Shown: positions 10,487 through 23,890, numbered from the stretch's first letter. The stretch is 64,000 nucleotides of DNA from Utricularia gibba (GCA_002189035.1 NEEC01000008.1:1984001-2048000), one strand, 5' to 3'. Program-made: numbers and translations. The notes: generated from the sequence alone by a model not told the origin.

Positions 10487-12971
10487 GATGATCCACGATC
10501 AACATGAAAGAGATAGATAGAAGCGAGTCGTGCGTTGACCCACAATATCTGGTTCTGCCGAAGGATAGATTCCTGAGTGACATTGAATGACATCTAAAAA
10601 AGTAAGCGCCGGCTTTCCCAGGCAATCTGCAATCCTCTTAACAATTATGACATGGCCACTCTAATCTATTTACATGTTTTCATTCAATTACCATTGACCA
10701 AAACACTTTTGTTTTGCGCGGGAAGGATTGTCTGCAGTGTGGCATCAAGTGAAAAGCTTGAAAGGAAAAACAACAACCCAAAACGAAGATTTTTAATTTG
10801 AAATAAAAAGCCGAATGGTAAGGTTCCATTACAGTGCAAATGCTCCATTGTAGCACTAGCATTCTCTGTGTGCAATAGTTTTCCAATGGCTTGAGATTAT
10901 CACACTCATATAAAGCACCAGTCAATACACATGCTTCCTATATCCTTTTCTGAGGATTCACTGAGATACTCTTCCACTTATAACTAATCAAGGGTAGTGA
11001 CTAATCATAAAGGATTTTGTGGATCTCTAACCATCTTTCTGTCATTCTATTTATCCTTTAGCTTAGTACTATGACTTGAATACAATTCCATCTGCGTTGA
11101 TGCTTGTATAGTTCACTGCCTTCTTCATCATCGTTATTCCTATAAGAAATGCAGAAATTAGTTGTGAGACATAGGAAGAAAACTGATAGAAGTAGATTGC
11201 AAGCATAATCAATTCTACTAATGCAGGGTCGCTTAATTTTTTCCCTATCTTTCCTATAAGATAACTGCATACAAACTTTGGCATCAAAATCTAGGAAAGT
11301 CACCCTACGAATCACCATTAAGATAAATACGATAAGCATGGTGTATAAGGAGAACCTGAGAATCATCTTCCACACCATCACATATCAACAGAAGCTATAT
11401 GACCAAATTGGCTGATGAATAGTTTCAAGGAATCCCCCAAGAATCAATTTCAGGTACCCCAGTGCTTGTAACATAGGAATTTTACGTGGGGTTCCCCCCT
11501 TGTCTAAAGCTGCCGTCAAAAGTACCAGAAAAATGGGATCTTGGCTTACGCTCCACGAACCCCCATTAAAGCAGTACTCAACTACAACACCTAGCAACCG
11601 CATGGGCATACATTGGCATGAAGACATCGTCACCAAGACTCGTTTAATTGCTAGAACTCGAAGCGTGAGCACGTTTGAAATACGAAATTGGAGGAGAATT
11701 TGCCTCTTTTTTGAAACCACGTTTTAATATAAATTACAAAATATGAGTTATTTATATTTTAAAATATTTTAAAAAATAGAAATATTTCTTATTTAAAAAA
11801 ATTAAAAAACCTTAATTTTTAATTTTTCGAAATCATTTTTCAAAAATTGCTTCTTGAAAATTATACCAAATAGACCCTTAAATTGTGTCTTTACGTTTAA
11901 TTTTTTGTGCCTCCAATTAATAATTTCAAATTAATTGTATCATTCTCTTTCACGTCTTTTATATTATATTAATTTATAATTCATATTTTGGCACGTTTAA
12001 TTAAAATTCATTGCACGATCATCATGATTCTTCATGTCAAATGTCAATATAATTTTTTATTTTAATGATTATGCTTCCTAATTATGATTTGAAAGAGAAA
12101 GGAAAAAAATTATTTTTAGTTTATAATAAATTTAAAAAAACGACTATGTTTTTTATTAAATAAAATAATTAGTCTAGGGTTTTAAATAGTTATGGGTTTG
12201 TTAAATGCGCCAAATTTCCCTTGTTTTTTTTTCAATAGAAAGATTTAAAGCTTCATTAATTTGTAAAAAATATGTATAAATACTATGAAATGTTAAAAAT
12301 ACAAGATGATAGACTATCAACGTGGATGATGACGAGAGTTTCGACGAATGATCAAATATAGTTTAAACAAACATTGATGCACATGTAATGCATTTTTTAT
12401 ATTTAATGAAACATTTGTAATTTTACTCTTTCGATTGATTTCATAAAACATTCACCAGAATATTCAACACAACATATTCATCTCAAATAATTTCATCTCA
12501 CACATTAAATTAAAAAGTTTATATTATAAAGTGGCAAAAATGATAAGATTAGGGGCAAATTTATAATTCCATATCAAATTCTCCTTGGATTAGGTCAGTC
12601 AAATGATTGCTTGTCATCCACCAACTTTCGGTTAACGCCCCCACCTACCCTTCTGCTCTGCTCCTTAACTCCAACTTTCTTCTTCCTTTGATGTCCAAGG
12701 ACAGAAATAGCCTCGTTTTTTGATCCAGGTATGTCTCTTTTCGCGCGTTTGACGATTGTAGGTCCGGCAATGTTGAGGAAGGATGTTTTGGTTTACTGTG
12801 TTTATGTCGTTATGATCGCCTCTTCTCTTGAACGATTGATGGGTTAGGAATGATTCGATTTTTTAGGGGGGTGGGGTGGGGTGGGGGAGTGCATTTGGAG
12901 AAACTTGGGAGTTTGTGTATTGTTGATCACTTACATCTACCTTTCCGATTAGGTAGTCTGTGGAGGCTGTA
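10487..12971. other. Divergent intergenic region URGT/RAD52-2
   Basis: 10487-11050 likely contains the URGT 5' UTR and promoter. Between 11060 and 11720 the minus strand has two moderately long open frames (about 107 and 111 codons) with hydrophobic stretches. Neither resembles a family I know and they may be chance. 11730-12600 is extremely AT-rich and looks non-coding. 12640-12971 is the promoter/leader of RAD52-2, with a possible 5' UTR intron starting near 12730 (GTATGT). Confidence 0.55.
12739..12746 (+). promoter_or_regulatory. E2F-like motif in RAD52-2 leader
   Basis: TTTCGCGC fits TTTSSCGC and lies about 225 bp upstream of the RAD52-2 start, probably inside a 5' UTR intron. An E2F input would suit a DNA-repair gene. 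This is only a motif match. Confidence 0.3.
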
Positions 12972-14262
12972 ATGGCTGTTGGGTGCGCTAAAATCCTGCT
13001 GCCATTTACAGACGTGAGCTTTATTTCAAAGGGGAATGCATTTCCATGGCGGTTTGGGTCTAGTGTTCCTAGCGGGCAGCCGAAGCTCTGTATTTCTGCA
13101 CTGTCTGTTGGTGATGGCAATCTCATGAAGAAGAAAGGGGAAGCCCCTACTTCAAACTATGTAGTTCCTTTGGACAAGGCATCATGTCTCACACGTCCTT
13201 TAGCTGAGATTTTCCGTGACCTGAATAAAAGAATTCCTGATAACATAATCAAGTCTCGAGATGATGAACCCACATTCATCCCATGGTTAAGAGACTACTT
13301 TTTGCATATTTTCTGCGTTTGCTTTGAAAATCGCAGCTTATGTGATGTTATCTTTATCCACCATCTTCAACCAGGTACCAAGCAAACCGTATGCTGAGCT
13401 TTTACGCCCCAGGTTCTTCAATCCTGCCTCCTCATATTATTAGCCCTTTGTACCGTGGTTCTTGATTCTTATTTGAGTTCATGTTATCAAATTATGCTCA
13501 TAATGGAAATAGTCTGTAGAGATGAACAGTAGCAGACTACTTTTACATTTGATGGAAAAAAAACAAGACGGAGCTTAGAATCTGCATATTCTGCGATATC
13601 TCAGCTTCAAGATAAAATTCTTTATAAGCTCATTGAGTTGTATATTGTCCCACATTGCATTTTCAGATGCTCTCTGATAAAATAGTTGGGGGTTCACTGA
13701 AATATAAGAAACTCTCAGCTGCAATCTATTCCTTTTTTGTGTAGGTTGGTGTGGAGAAATCCGTGATGTTATTTTTTCAGAGAATTCCTATGTCACTGTT
13801 GTGTATAGGCTCACAATACGTGGTTCTGATGGAGAGGTGCGCCACTTAAACCTTTCTGTTGTGTGCATCCCCTCATTAGGTTGTTTTAGCACTTTAATCA
13901 TTTCTGCATGACAAATGATTTGGTTTCCTTTAGCATTTGCATTTCCCTGCCATTTTTCAGCCTTTATAATTTGGTTTGAAGGCCAAAGTCTTTGAACACT
14001 TTCAGTGACTATCTGTTTTTTGGCCAAAAATATGTGCAACTTTTGTTTTATCTTCTACGGTAAATAGCCTTTCATGTTGTATGGTAAGCCGCAACACCAA
14101 TGATGGTGGTCGATGCCACTGCAGGCACATCGTGAATCAACTGGGACGGTGTCGACCGCGGATGATAACATCGCTGATCCAGTTGCTGCTGCCGAGCAAA
14201 TTGCGTTTTGCAGAGCATGTGCGCGCTTCGGGCTGGGCTTGTATCTCTACCATGAAGATTAG
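12972..14262 (+). CDS. RAD52-like protein 2 (organellar DNA-binding protein ODB2 type)
   Basis: Plant RAD52-2 proteins bind single-stranded DNA and promote strand annealing, mainly in plastids (ODB2). Four exons with clean GT-AG borders (12972-13285, 13375-13412, 13745-13836, 14125-14262) give 193 residues, the expected size. The first ~45 residues look like a transit peptide. Conserved core follows: NYVVPLDKASCLTRPLAEI, FRDLNKRIPDNIIKSR, FIPW/YQANRMLSFYAPGWCGE, RDVIFSENSYVTVVYRLTI, RGSDGEAHRESTGTV and FCRACARFGLGLYLYHED at the C terminus. The 38-bp second exon is a micro-exon invisible to simple ORF calling; it is supported by perfect phase and the conserved motif it completes. The start at 12972 is the first ATG in frame. 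Confidence 0.95.
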
Positions 14263-14635
14263 AGCATCCCCATAATAACTGTCTTGTAGTTGAGGTGAGC
14301 CCTGCCATGTTTTTCTGTACCATGACCTGTTGTTGCTACTCAGTATATGCATATTCTGGTGTCATCTGAAGTGGAAGCATTACTAAGATTATACACTGAA
14401 ATTGGTTGTGTTTATTAGTAAAATCAGTTCAAAATAACCGAAACAGGCTGACCACTTATGTAGCCACAGACATGATATAGATTTAATCCATATGATGTAC
14501 GGCTATTGTTGGAGCAGAAGAGAATGTGCCCAAAGTTCTTAAGAAGTGGAATCCATGGACTTGTTTATTGCCTTAAAAAAGTGGGTAATACAAAGTTACT
14601 GAAAAACATCAAGCAAGAGCAGAGAGGACGTTTTC
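14263..14635. other. Convergent spacer RAD52-2/ODR4
   Basis: About 370 bp between two 3' ends. It contains only presumed 3' UTR sequence. I see no gene or repeat. Confidence 0.7.
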
Positions 14636-17109
14636 TCATCCCCTGATCTGCGTGTCTCTTATGAAATAAATTATTACCCCTAGAACGATGGAAACAACAA
14701 CAATCAGGATAGCTGGAACAGGATTGATGTCAGCAGATTTATTAGATCTTGCATCCCCAGCTTTCCTAATTTTTGAGGCTGACGTTTCTTGATTGGCAGT
14801 TCCGTTTTCTGATACAACTTCCCAGAAATCTTTAGCGGTTGATGCAAGAGCGACTGGGGCTTCAACTTCAGGCTCTAGAATTTCTGATGAATCGTTTGGG
14901 AGCTCGATTGACATCAGTTCAGAACAGTGATCCTTGAGAACCTGAAATGAGGATGTATTTCATTAATCATTTAAGAGCAAAAGCTAACGTCTTCATTTTC
15001 CTAGTCATGTGGGATCTTGCGCTAAATGCTAATTCCTTACTACATGAGTCGATATTGCTACTTCAAAAAGGAAAACAAGGCCAGAATGGGACCTCTGTAG
15101 TCTCTGATGACTGGATATAGTCACATATATATGCACCCTCCAGCCATGGTATGAACACCCTACGAGGCAATGCCAAACAAAGCCATTTCCTGAAAATGAT
15201 TCAGCAGTCACCATCAGTTGAAAATGCACAAAAGGAGCTCATATTTCTCGAGGCTACGTTACTATTACCTTTTAAGTTGATTGTCCACAGCCCCTGGATT
15301 AGTAACAGATTTGCTAGATGTTTTAGACGACGCTGTTTCTGGATCATCGTATGTAGGCATTTCTAAGTGACTGACACCCTCATCTTGGAGTATACCCAGC
15401 CTGCTCTGCAAACTTCTTATGATGTCCTCCTGTTGACGAAGACAGTAGGATAAGTTCAGTGGCGGATGCAATGCATAGCTTAGATGACTATTTAAGAGGC
15501 CATAAAAGATAAATCAAGTTTGTATCACGTTTCAAACATAATCTTGAATACCTTTATATCGACCAGAGCTTGTGAAACAGGTTCCTTTGAATTCAAGTAG
15601 GACAGCGAACACACGGAGCCCTTAAAGTGAAAAACACCAAGAACCTTCTTCTGGAGACAGGCTTCCAACAGAAAGGTACTTTAAACAGAGGCTAAGAGTC
15701 AGTCAAATGACCACTGAGAGAACATATAAGCCATAAATACCTTCCAAATAGTGATCTTGAAAGAGCGGAGCCAGAAAATCAACTTCATGAAAATCATCTG
15801 ATATACAAACATCATCCTCAGTAACCTAGACCGAAAACAGGAAAAAATGCAGCTCAAAATTCTATCTACACCGAGTGTACAAAGAAATTACGAACATAAA
15901 TTGGAGGGCTTACCAATTTACCATCAATGGCTGTCTTCACATTGTCGAGTTCCTTAGTATGGTAAACAATTACATCCTGTAAAATATCAGAAATTTTTTC
16001 TTTTCTCTTTCTGTCCTCATGAAGAATGGGCAGCCTGTTGGGATTACAAGGAAGCATCGTGCAAAATAACAAATCAGTATCACATAAGCTATTAGTTACA
16101 TTAGGCGTTTCAAGGGCAGGACTAAAATCACATAATACAAGAAATTAAACAATGACACCTAATCACCAAACAAGCACAGGGAGTTCAGAAGAGCAGCAGC
16201 AGGATTACCTTACATCAAAATTGTAAGTGCATCGGAAGGTCTGCAGAGAACCAAAGACTCTACCCATCTTAAAATCACATGGGCGTAGAGTACTCGATGA
16301 AACATTAGAGGTAAGGGTGCAACTTCGGCATGACCACCTGAAGATTAGGTAACATTAATTTAACGAAATGCAAATAATAAGATTAAATTTTTTAAAGCGG
16401 TGGATACCTCAAGGGGCTGTAACTAATATGTAAAATCAGTCTATTATTACAATCAAAGATTGGAGATGCTCCCTCTGCAACTCCAAGGACCGTCTGTAAG
16501 AAAATCCTGAAAAATTAAAAAAAACACAGAAAAATGATTTGGAGGTTTTATTCGTGAAGCTGACCTGGCATAATGTCAATGACGAACTCTTGAAGAGGTT
16601 TTCATTCACCCATATGTAGATCCCAATCACCTTCATGCCACCAGGTAACATTCTGGAAACCTGAATCAAGATTTTCATAACAGCATGATTTCAGGTTACC
16701 AATACACGCAAAATGCAAAAAATGCCATACCTGACGAGCATGTTCGGAGACCCAATCACTGTCAACGAAGAGAGCAGAAGAATCAGGCTGAGATTTGGCT
16801 TTAGATGAACTCCTTTTACTTCTACTATTTTCACCTGCCCCATCGATCAAGGAACACGGTGGCTCCCCGGCATCATTAAGAGGCGTTGGGATCAAATCGT
16901 AAACGAAACCTCTATCCAACTTCCGACTCAGTTTCCCAATCACAAGACCAACCTAAAAAATCACACATATCCATCATTTTAGTTGTCCCAATCCCAATTC
17001 ACGATTGAATATGATTTCAGTCGCAAACCTCAGATCCGAGGGACGACTCCAGAAGCCGACTTTCGATCAATTTGAGTCGAGACTCATCCCCAATTACGGC
17101 TCTCACCAT
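14636..17109 (-). CDS. ODR4-like membrane protein
   Basis: Homologue of the conserved eukaryotic ODR-4 family, tail-anchored ER proteins. In C. elegans ODR-4 helps deliver odorant GPCRs; the plant role is not established. About ten exons on the minus strand. The start at 17107-17109 gives MVRAVIGDESRLKLIESRLL. Then come GLVIGKLSRKLDRGFVYDLI, PTPLNDAGEPPCSL, DSDWVSEHARQVSRMLPGG, IGIYIWVNENLFK, LTLCQTV, LRPCDFKMGRVFGSLQTFRC and EDIIRSLQSRLGILQDEG. The C terminus has one hydrophobic segment (PAILIVVVSIVLGVIIYFI) just before the end, the expected tail anchor. All junctions checked keep frame. The family call is strong; the plant function is inferred only by name. Confidence 0.88.
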
Positions 17110-17305
17110 GTCTTTCCAGCCCTAATTTCTCTTCGCGATTTCTCTGTCAGTACCGAGTATATAGCAGTTATGTTACCGTTGCAACTTCCAATGCCCTAAA
17201 ATCCCTAATCTCATTCACCAATTACCGGACATAATTCATTTTTTTTTTTAATAAAATATTCTGATTCAGTAACACTTTACATGATCCACATGCAGAAAGC
17301 ACAGG

Positions 17306-20300
17306 CTAAGTGCTGGAAGGAGCTTCCATTCGGATGTAATCGTACATGAGACCTTGAAAAGGGCTCTGGTTTCTGGGCTGTGTCAAGTACACCACATTCT
17401 CCCCTGCATCAATACACCAGCTTGTACGCTTATGTTGTAGAGCCAATACAGCCCATGAATCCCATGTCTTGCGATCGAGTTATCTCTCCCGATCAACCCA
17501 CTCGAAAACATCGGCCGACTTCTGGTATCCATATTGTTGACACGAATCTGGGGATGCCAAACAACGATTCTTTTAATGTGGGATCAGGGAAGCTTATTTG
17601 CAGTGTTTGGAGTGAAGGGGAGGAGATGAATCGTCACCTGAAGCTCAGCTAGAGTTGCAGATGCGAGCGCCACCCGCAGGGTGTAGGCGCCAGCCTGATC
17701 GACCGAGCTGAGAGTGAACTTGATCTGCCATGTGGTTCCTTCCAGTGTGTTGTCTGCTTTTTTCCTGTGATTCGTCATGGAAGCAAGGGTTGGTGTTGCT
17801 TGAAAATGTGGTTTAGTTTTCATAAGATATTGCCTACCTGTTGACTTGTGCAAAGAACCAATCTTTGCTGTAATCACTCTCACCAATTGTGAAAACCAAG
17901 TCTTGATCAGGGTACAATTCTGAGTACCTATCCCACAATCCATATTGCCTGAACCTGCTCGTTCTTCAAATCAAGCTGTTATCATCCCTTAACAAAAGGG
18001 GGATTTCGGAAAAAAAAGCAAGGCCAGGAGAAGGCTAACCTCTCCATGGAAAGTTTGTTAACGAGGTTGGGATCAGGATCAGGTATGTAGAATTCTGCAG
18101 CAGTGCGATCAGGAACTCCGATTTCCCATACTGTTGAGCCATTTCTAGGAGGGTGATATATCATCTCACCAATATCAATTTTACAACCTATTCAAGAATT
18201 ATCTGACAGGGATTAGCATGTGTGGGGCGACTATATATCACAAGATCTCATTTGTAATGTAACCTGCGGTTATGGTGATGGTAAGTTCACTTTTGTAATC
18301 CCCTATGAACCCAGGAACCCATGCATAGAGATTGTAGGTACCATTACGAATGTTTTGTATTGAAAAACAGCCCAAGTCATCTGCTGTTGCCCAGAATTGG
18401 TAATCCTGATAGATTCAGCATGATGCATTAGTTTGGCAGAATGAAGGGATTAACTGGATGCAGAAAAAACATATGGAAAGCCAATATGGCACCTTGCACT
18501 CTCTTTGCCAAGATCCAACATCGCCTGGAGGACAAACTCCAACATATGCACCACTTGCTGCAATGAGGTTGCTGCTGATACACCTATGAAGAGGATTGGA
18601 GAATATCACTCTCCCTATAAGGTGGAGTTTGTAAACGACAATAGAATTCATGGCATTCATACTTGTCGGATACAAGTAGTGTACCACTTACACTACCCCT
18701 TTGATCGGCCGAGTGGAAATCCTCTGAGGCTGGAAAATCATACGGCCAGCTTTGCACTTCAACCAGCATCTGAAAGAGTCAAGAAAAGGTACTGTTTAAA
18801 CGTTCATATGGCATTTACGTTTTCAAGCAAATCCATTTGTTCTGGTTGTTGTGCACAGTCCTAGGCTACCAAACCTGTCTTTTTGCATCATCCCATAAGT
18901 TTAAGGAATCGTTTTCTGTCATCTCAGAGTTGACATATATGAAAACTGGGCCAAAAACTTTTTTCCATGCTTCACCCTGAGCAAATTTTGGAATCAGGTC
19001 ATCTCCAGCATAGTGACCACTAAGAAAAACCTGAGCACAGAGCCATGAGTTTTCATTTATGAACAACATACATCGTGAAGCAAGATATGCATCTTACAGA
19101 GAGGGATGTAGGTCCAACATGGGAGGTGAGGTTTTGTTTGTGGGGCCTCCAGATCGGAACTCATAACTGGGTGTTATTTGCCAGAATCCCACTGGCGGAT
19201 TCGTAGAAATCCACCCATGGACCTTGATATCTTTGTTATCACAAGAGTACTGGTACTTATCATCTACCTACAAAAATTTCGATGATCTACAATATAACAG
19301 ATGACTCCCACATCCATGGGAGAAATTCTTTTAAACAACTGATTTAGAACTGACTTCTCCTTTGAGCAGAGGATTCAAGGGATTAATGAGAACAACCGCC
19401 TCCTGATAGGCCAGAGCTTGGGACCGCCCAGGCATTCTGTCATCTGGAAAGGGCATAATCCTCTGCCTACTGTCATCGATAGCCATATACTGAAACCTGC
19501 ATGTTTTGTTGCATTGGCATTAATCTCTGTTATCCTTTAACCAATCACGAAAAGAAGCAAATAAAAAAATCATCCTTCCAATCATGTCATATATACACAA
19601 ACTCTCATCTATGTGGGCATGTCTTGAGGTGAATCATCTCAGCAATTACTTCAACTCTACCATAACAGTATTCATGAATGTAAATGTAACAAGATATTCA
19701 ATCACAAGAGAATAGCAAAAACTATACTTGTCTTTCCGAAGCTTGAATGCAATCCTTGTTTCACCAAGGCTGAAAGCAGGCCAATCAGCTGAACCTACAT
19801 GTTCATATATTGCATAGGCATAGAAACCCGAGCAGCCACGGAGAAGAATATACCTATAAGGAAATCCTATTACACCCCATAAATGAACATTTCTAATCAA
19901 CGGACCTCATATGAAAAGAGCACCTTTTGTCAATATTCAAGGGAACCAACTTGCCAGCCAGAGAGGGGTCCCATGGTCTATAAAAAGATACTTCTATTTG
20001 GTCCTCAGTCTCCTTGACAACACTGAAGTATGCTGCTTTGATCCTGAAATGGGATTAGAGAGGTTGATGAGATTGGTGCACCGTTCATTCTCAGAATCAA
20101 CGTAGAATACATAATGTGAACTTACACTTCAAATGTTCCAGTTTTGCTGCTTCCATCCAAAGAATTCCAGACAACATCCCAGTACCTAAGCGAAGTTCCA
20201 AACATTAAGCCTTTTATTCATGAACCTTAAAAGTCTTCTCTAGTTTTCATTACTATTCACCAATCTACCACAGCATCTATTGATTGTAAGAGAACAGAAA

Positions 20301-20611
20301 TGGGTGTGAAAGTGAATTAACATTGGCCAACCAGGCCGATAATCACCCTCTGTTACCCTCATGGTTCAGTATTTCAAGTAAATTGTCAACCCCGTTGAAA
20401 CTGACTCCCGTAACATTTCCATCTGGATTTGACAGTGTGACTTGAAGAATGCCGTTGTCCAATACTACCTGCAAATCATTGTTATAAAATCGAATAAGAA
20501 GTCTGGAGACATGCATCAAAGTCAAAGTATCATACAGTGTTGCATAACGGAGAAACTCCATTTGCTTACATGACGATCACTGACGTATAACCGAACTCCA
20601 GTCTCTGACAT
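17306..20611 (-). CDS. Rhamnogalacturonate lyase (polysaccharide lyase 4), with a one-base frameshift in the last exon
   Basis: PL4 enzymes cleave the alpha-1,4 bond between rhamnose and galacturonate in the RG-I backbone by beta-elimination. The minus-strand gene has many exons. The ATG at 20609-20611 gives [14 protein letters not shown], then [20 protein letters not shown]. Family blocks follow: [128 protein letters not shown] and [20 protein letters not shown]. In the last exon (17306-17547) the frame breaks at 17411-17412: one base is missing between the codons for AGV and [11 protein letters not shown]. The conserved end [13 protein letters not shown] then resumes in another frame to a TAG at 17306-17308. 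No signal peptide is visible at this start, although an acceptor-like site just upstream leaves room for an earlier exon. Confidence 0.87.
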
Positions 20612-23317
20612 TTTACCGGTGACTGCAGAGAAAACTCCACTTCTCAGCAGAAGTATCAAATATGTTAGATAAAAAACTTTTCTCCTGGTGATGAAACAGG
20701 GATCTGATAACTAAAAAAAAAGAAAACGGGAAGATTATTTTAACGGCAAGAAAGCTTGAGGAACCCGCACCATTTCCCGGAAGCAAGGTTAACGATGTGC
20801 ATGCTTTGGCTTCACAAAAAAGAACAAGATAACGCCTGATTAACTTTCACTTCTACATACGTGGGATTGCACTAAAACGACAAGTACTTGCACATGTATG
20901 GCGATTCGGTTGGACACAATACAACAAGGGAATTTGCATGCAAATAAATACAAAGTGTTCGCCTTTCTTGTCGATTATTGCTTCCGAAATCTACCTGCAG
21001 TATCAGAATTCCCAGAAGAACAACTCCCAATCTTTAAATTTACAGCTTTCTTTAATTTCCCAATACCACGCCTCCACATTCTCCTCATTCTTTGCAATCG
21101 CTTATCGGGTAAAAAGAAGAAAGACAGAGACGAATCAGATGGTGACTAATTGGAAAATCGTAGACATGGGTTGCCTCCATTTCAATTCCAAGTACGCGTC
21201 TGCAAGCCTTTGCTTTCTACAAATCCACAAACCCAGCACATCAAAACGATCTCCCGGGAAAAGGTCGTTGCTGCTTCCCATCCCCAACAGCCACCGACCT
21301 CCGTGTTAAAAAACTGTAAAATTACCTCCCCGTTACCATATAATAAAATTAATCCGCAAAACATTACTGTTCATTTCACTATTTAAATTCAATTTTGCCA
21401 AAATCTATCTCAACTATTTATAATTTTGAAATTATTAATTTCCCAAATAATAATTTTCATTGTTGGTACAAATTCCTTACCAAAAAAATTTTACTACTAT
21501 TTTCCATATGTTTCTATAATATCAGATAATTTTTGATTGATGGTAATGAGATAAAATGAGTTTAATTTATTTGGATTTAAATAAAGTTGATACATTGAAA
21601 TTAATTTTCTAAGTAATATTTAATTATTGGGATTAAAAATAGAATTAAATGATATTAAGTAAAATAAGGGAGAGACATAATTTTATATAAATTCATGAAT
21701 ATGGAAATAAAAAAAAATCCTGTGTAATTACGTACTTTTTTAAACCTGTAAATTAAATATTTTATAATTTATAATCCTACTCTTAAACTCATATAATCTT
21801 TTAAACCAAACATATCTTAGTATTTATTTTGTGAACATTTTTTCTTGATAAACTTGACTTCTGAAATCAAAACAGGATCCAGTTATGGGCCTTAATGGGC
21901 CTCTTAGTTATGGGCTTAAATACTTCTTTAGCGGTCCAATTTGATACTTCTGGTAACAAAATAAATGCACGCATAATAATTAATAATTATGCTCTTTTAC
22001 CCAAAACGAATGATTGTTAAAAAAAAGGAAAGAATAAATAATCCTTATATATAATAAAGGTTTTGTGATATTATTCAACTAATGAGATATTTCATTTACT
22101 TATTTTTAAATAAATAAATATTATATATTAAAATTGAAACTGTATTCTATATAGATTTTATAATTAGTATTTAAAATAAAATTACGTTAGTAAATAAAAA
22201 AAATCACTTAATTGAGAAAATTGAAGTAAAAATAGAGTTTTCAAATCCAAATATTTTTAAATTTTGTGTATATTAAATAGCATGTTTATTAACACACTGG
22301 TTAGCAAATTAGGGAGTTTTTTTATTTAAATATAATAGTTATAAAATGAGGAAGCAAACCATTAATGACTATTAAACGCCACGCGGCTGAGGGTGATGCA
22401 GCCACGTTTCCCAAAAAAGAAAGGAGCGACGCACGGCATCCTGTTTGTATATAAATATTTCTTTTTTTTTTAATAAAGAGATCGGGAACTTTTTTTCCTT
22501 TTCCGGTTTCAATTATCACAATCTTATTTAATTACTATAATGACACTGAATAATTGACACCGTGCCTGTCATCTCTTACCCTAATAATAATAATTAATAA
22601 ATTGTTTGCATTTCCAACATGCCATGTAACGTCCAAACTCTCATCTCATGTAGTTGCAAATATGTGGAGTTATCAAAAATCGAATACATTCATATTGAAT
22701 GATTATTTTAAATTTTTAATGATACAATATTGTTTCATTATCTTTTTAAAAAAAAATAGAATGGAATGTATGGTCGCTTTCAATTATATGTCAATTTTGG
22801 GGGCAAGGTGTTACATCCCCCAACATGTTGTTACTTGCTTATTTTTGGTATTATAAAAATTAGATGGGTAATTGGAGTGGAGTGGGAGAAGGTCATGTTG
22901 TTGCAAGGGACATGCCCGTTGGTGTGGTCTGCCAACCAACAAGCTAGAGGGTAATAACTGAGCAGCTATGTCTCATTGAAGTCCACGGGTGAGAACAACA
23001 CGCGCATGTGATCCATAATAGAGACTGTACTCTTGTCAGTTGTCAGTGATATCTAGGGACTCACTGCTGCTTCTCAATTTTAATTGGATTCCCAGCACAC
23101 TCACCATATGTCTATAAATAGAAATACTAAGTATTCACTAATTCACACTCTCCCACAATATAATGTCATTGTAAAATGAAAAAAATTCAAATAAATAATG
23201 ACAATTACTGAATAAATAAATAGTGATCATGATGATTCATGTCATCTACAGTATACCATTTCGAAGTTTAATCCCGAGCTAATTGCATTAGTCCATTATG
23301 TTTGAAAGATAATATTA

Positions 23318-23637
23318 GGTTACGTTTGATTAGTGGAATAAATAGTGATAATTAAATGATATATCATTATTAGGTGTTTGTTTATGAATAATAAATTAAT
23401 TATTAATTAATGTATGAATTTTTTATCACACGAAAACCCAAAAATACCATAAATGGTCTTTGTTTTTTTTTTGTGGAAAACCCAATTCAGAAAAATAGAA
23501 ATATTTTCATCATTTTAATTATACAAACAATTATCATATCCTAATTATTACAATATAAATCAAACACATCTAATCCTAATCCACTATTTTACTTAATTTT
23601 ATCTTGGGATAACTTATTCCACCAACCAAACGGACCC
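23318..23637. mobile_element. PIF/Harbinger-like (Tourist-type) MITE
   Basis: A 320-bp AT-rich element is bounded by terminal inverted repeats matching at 20 of the first 24 positions. The right end read inward starts GGGTCCGTTTGGTTGGTGG; the left end starts GGTTACGTTTGATTAGTGG. Both ends are flanked by a TTA trinucleotide (23315-23317 and 23638-23640), the target-site duplication expected of PIF/Harbinger elements. No transposase is encoded, so it would be non-autonomous. Confidence 0.82.
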
Positions 23638-23875
23638 TTATATTAGTTTGTAACAGTGCTATAAAGTGGTCAAAACGATCGGAATGATACGATTTGGGAC
23701 TTCAGTTTTTGATGTGATGGTGATTTTTTGGTTTTCAGAACATGCGAGTGTGATAGAATGACATAAAATTAATGTGTGATTGAGTAGTTTTTGATATTTT
23801 TATTTGAATTGGAAAGGGGGATTGGAGGTGGAGGGAGCTTGTAAAGCGCGTGAGGGTAATTGCCAATGGGGCTTG

Positions 23876-23890
23876 TCTCTCTCTCTCTCA
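23876..23890 (+). repeat. (CT)n tract in 5' region of RRM gene
   Basis: About seven CT units lie 190 bp upstream of the RRM gene start. CT-rich tracts are common near plant transcription starts. Confidence 0.75.

Noticed and set aside
11058-11720. Two minus-strand open frames of about 107 and 111 codons
   Set aside because: Hydrophobic, low-complexity composition, no recognisable family and no supporting splice model. Likely chance frames in the URGT upstream region.
20938-21309. Plus-strand open frame of 123 codons upstream of RG lyase
   Set aside because: Composition looks like leader/promoter sequence read by chance. No conserved motif, and the only identified gene here is on the other strand.
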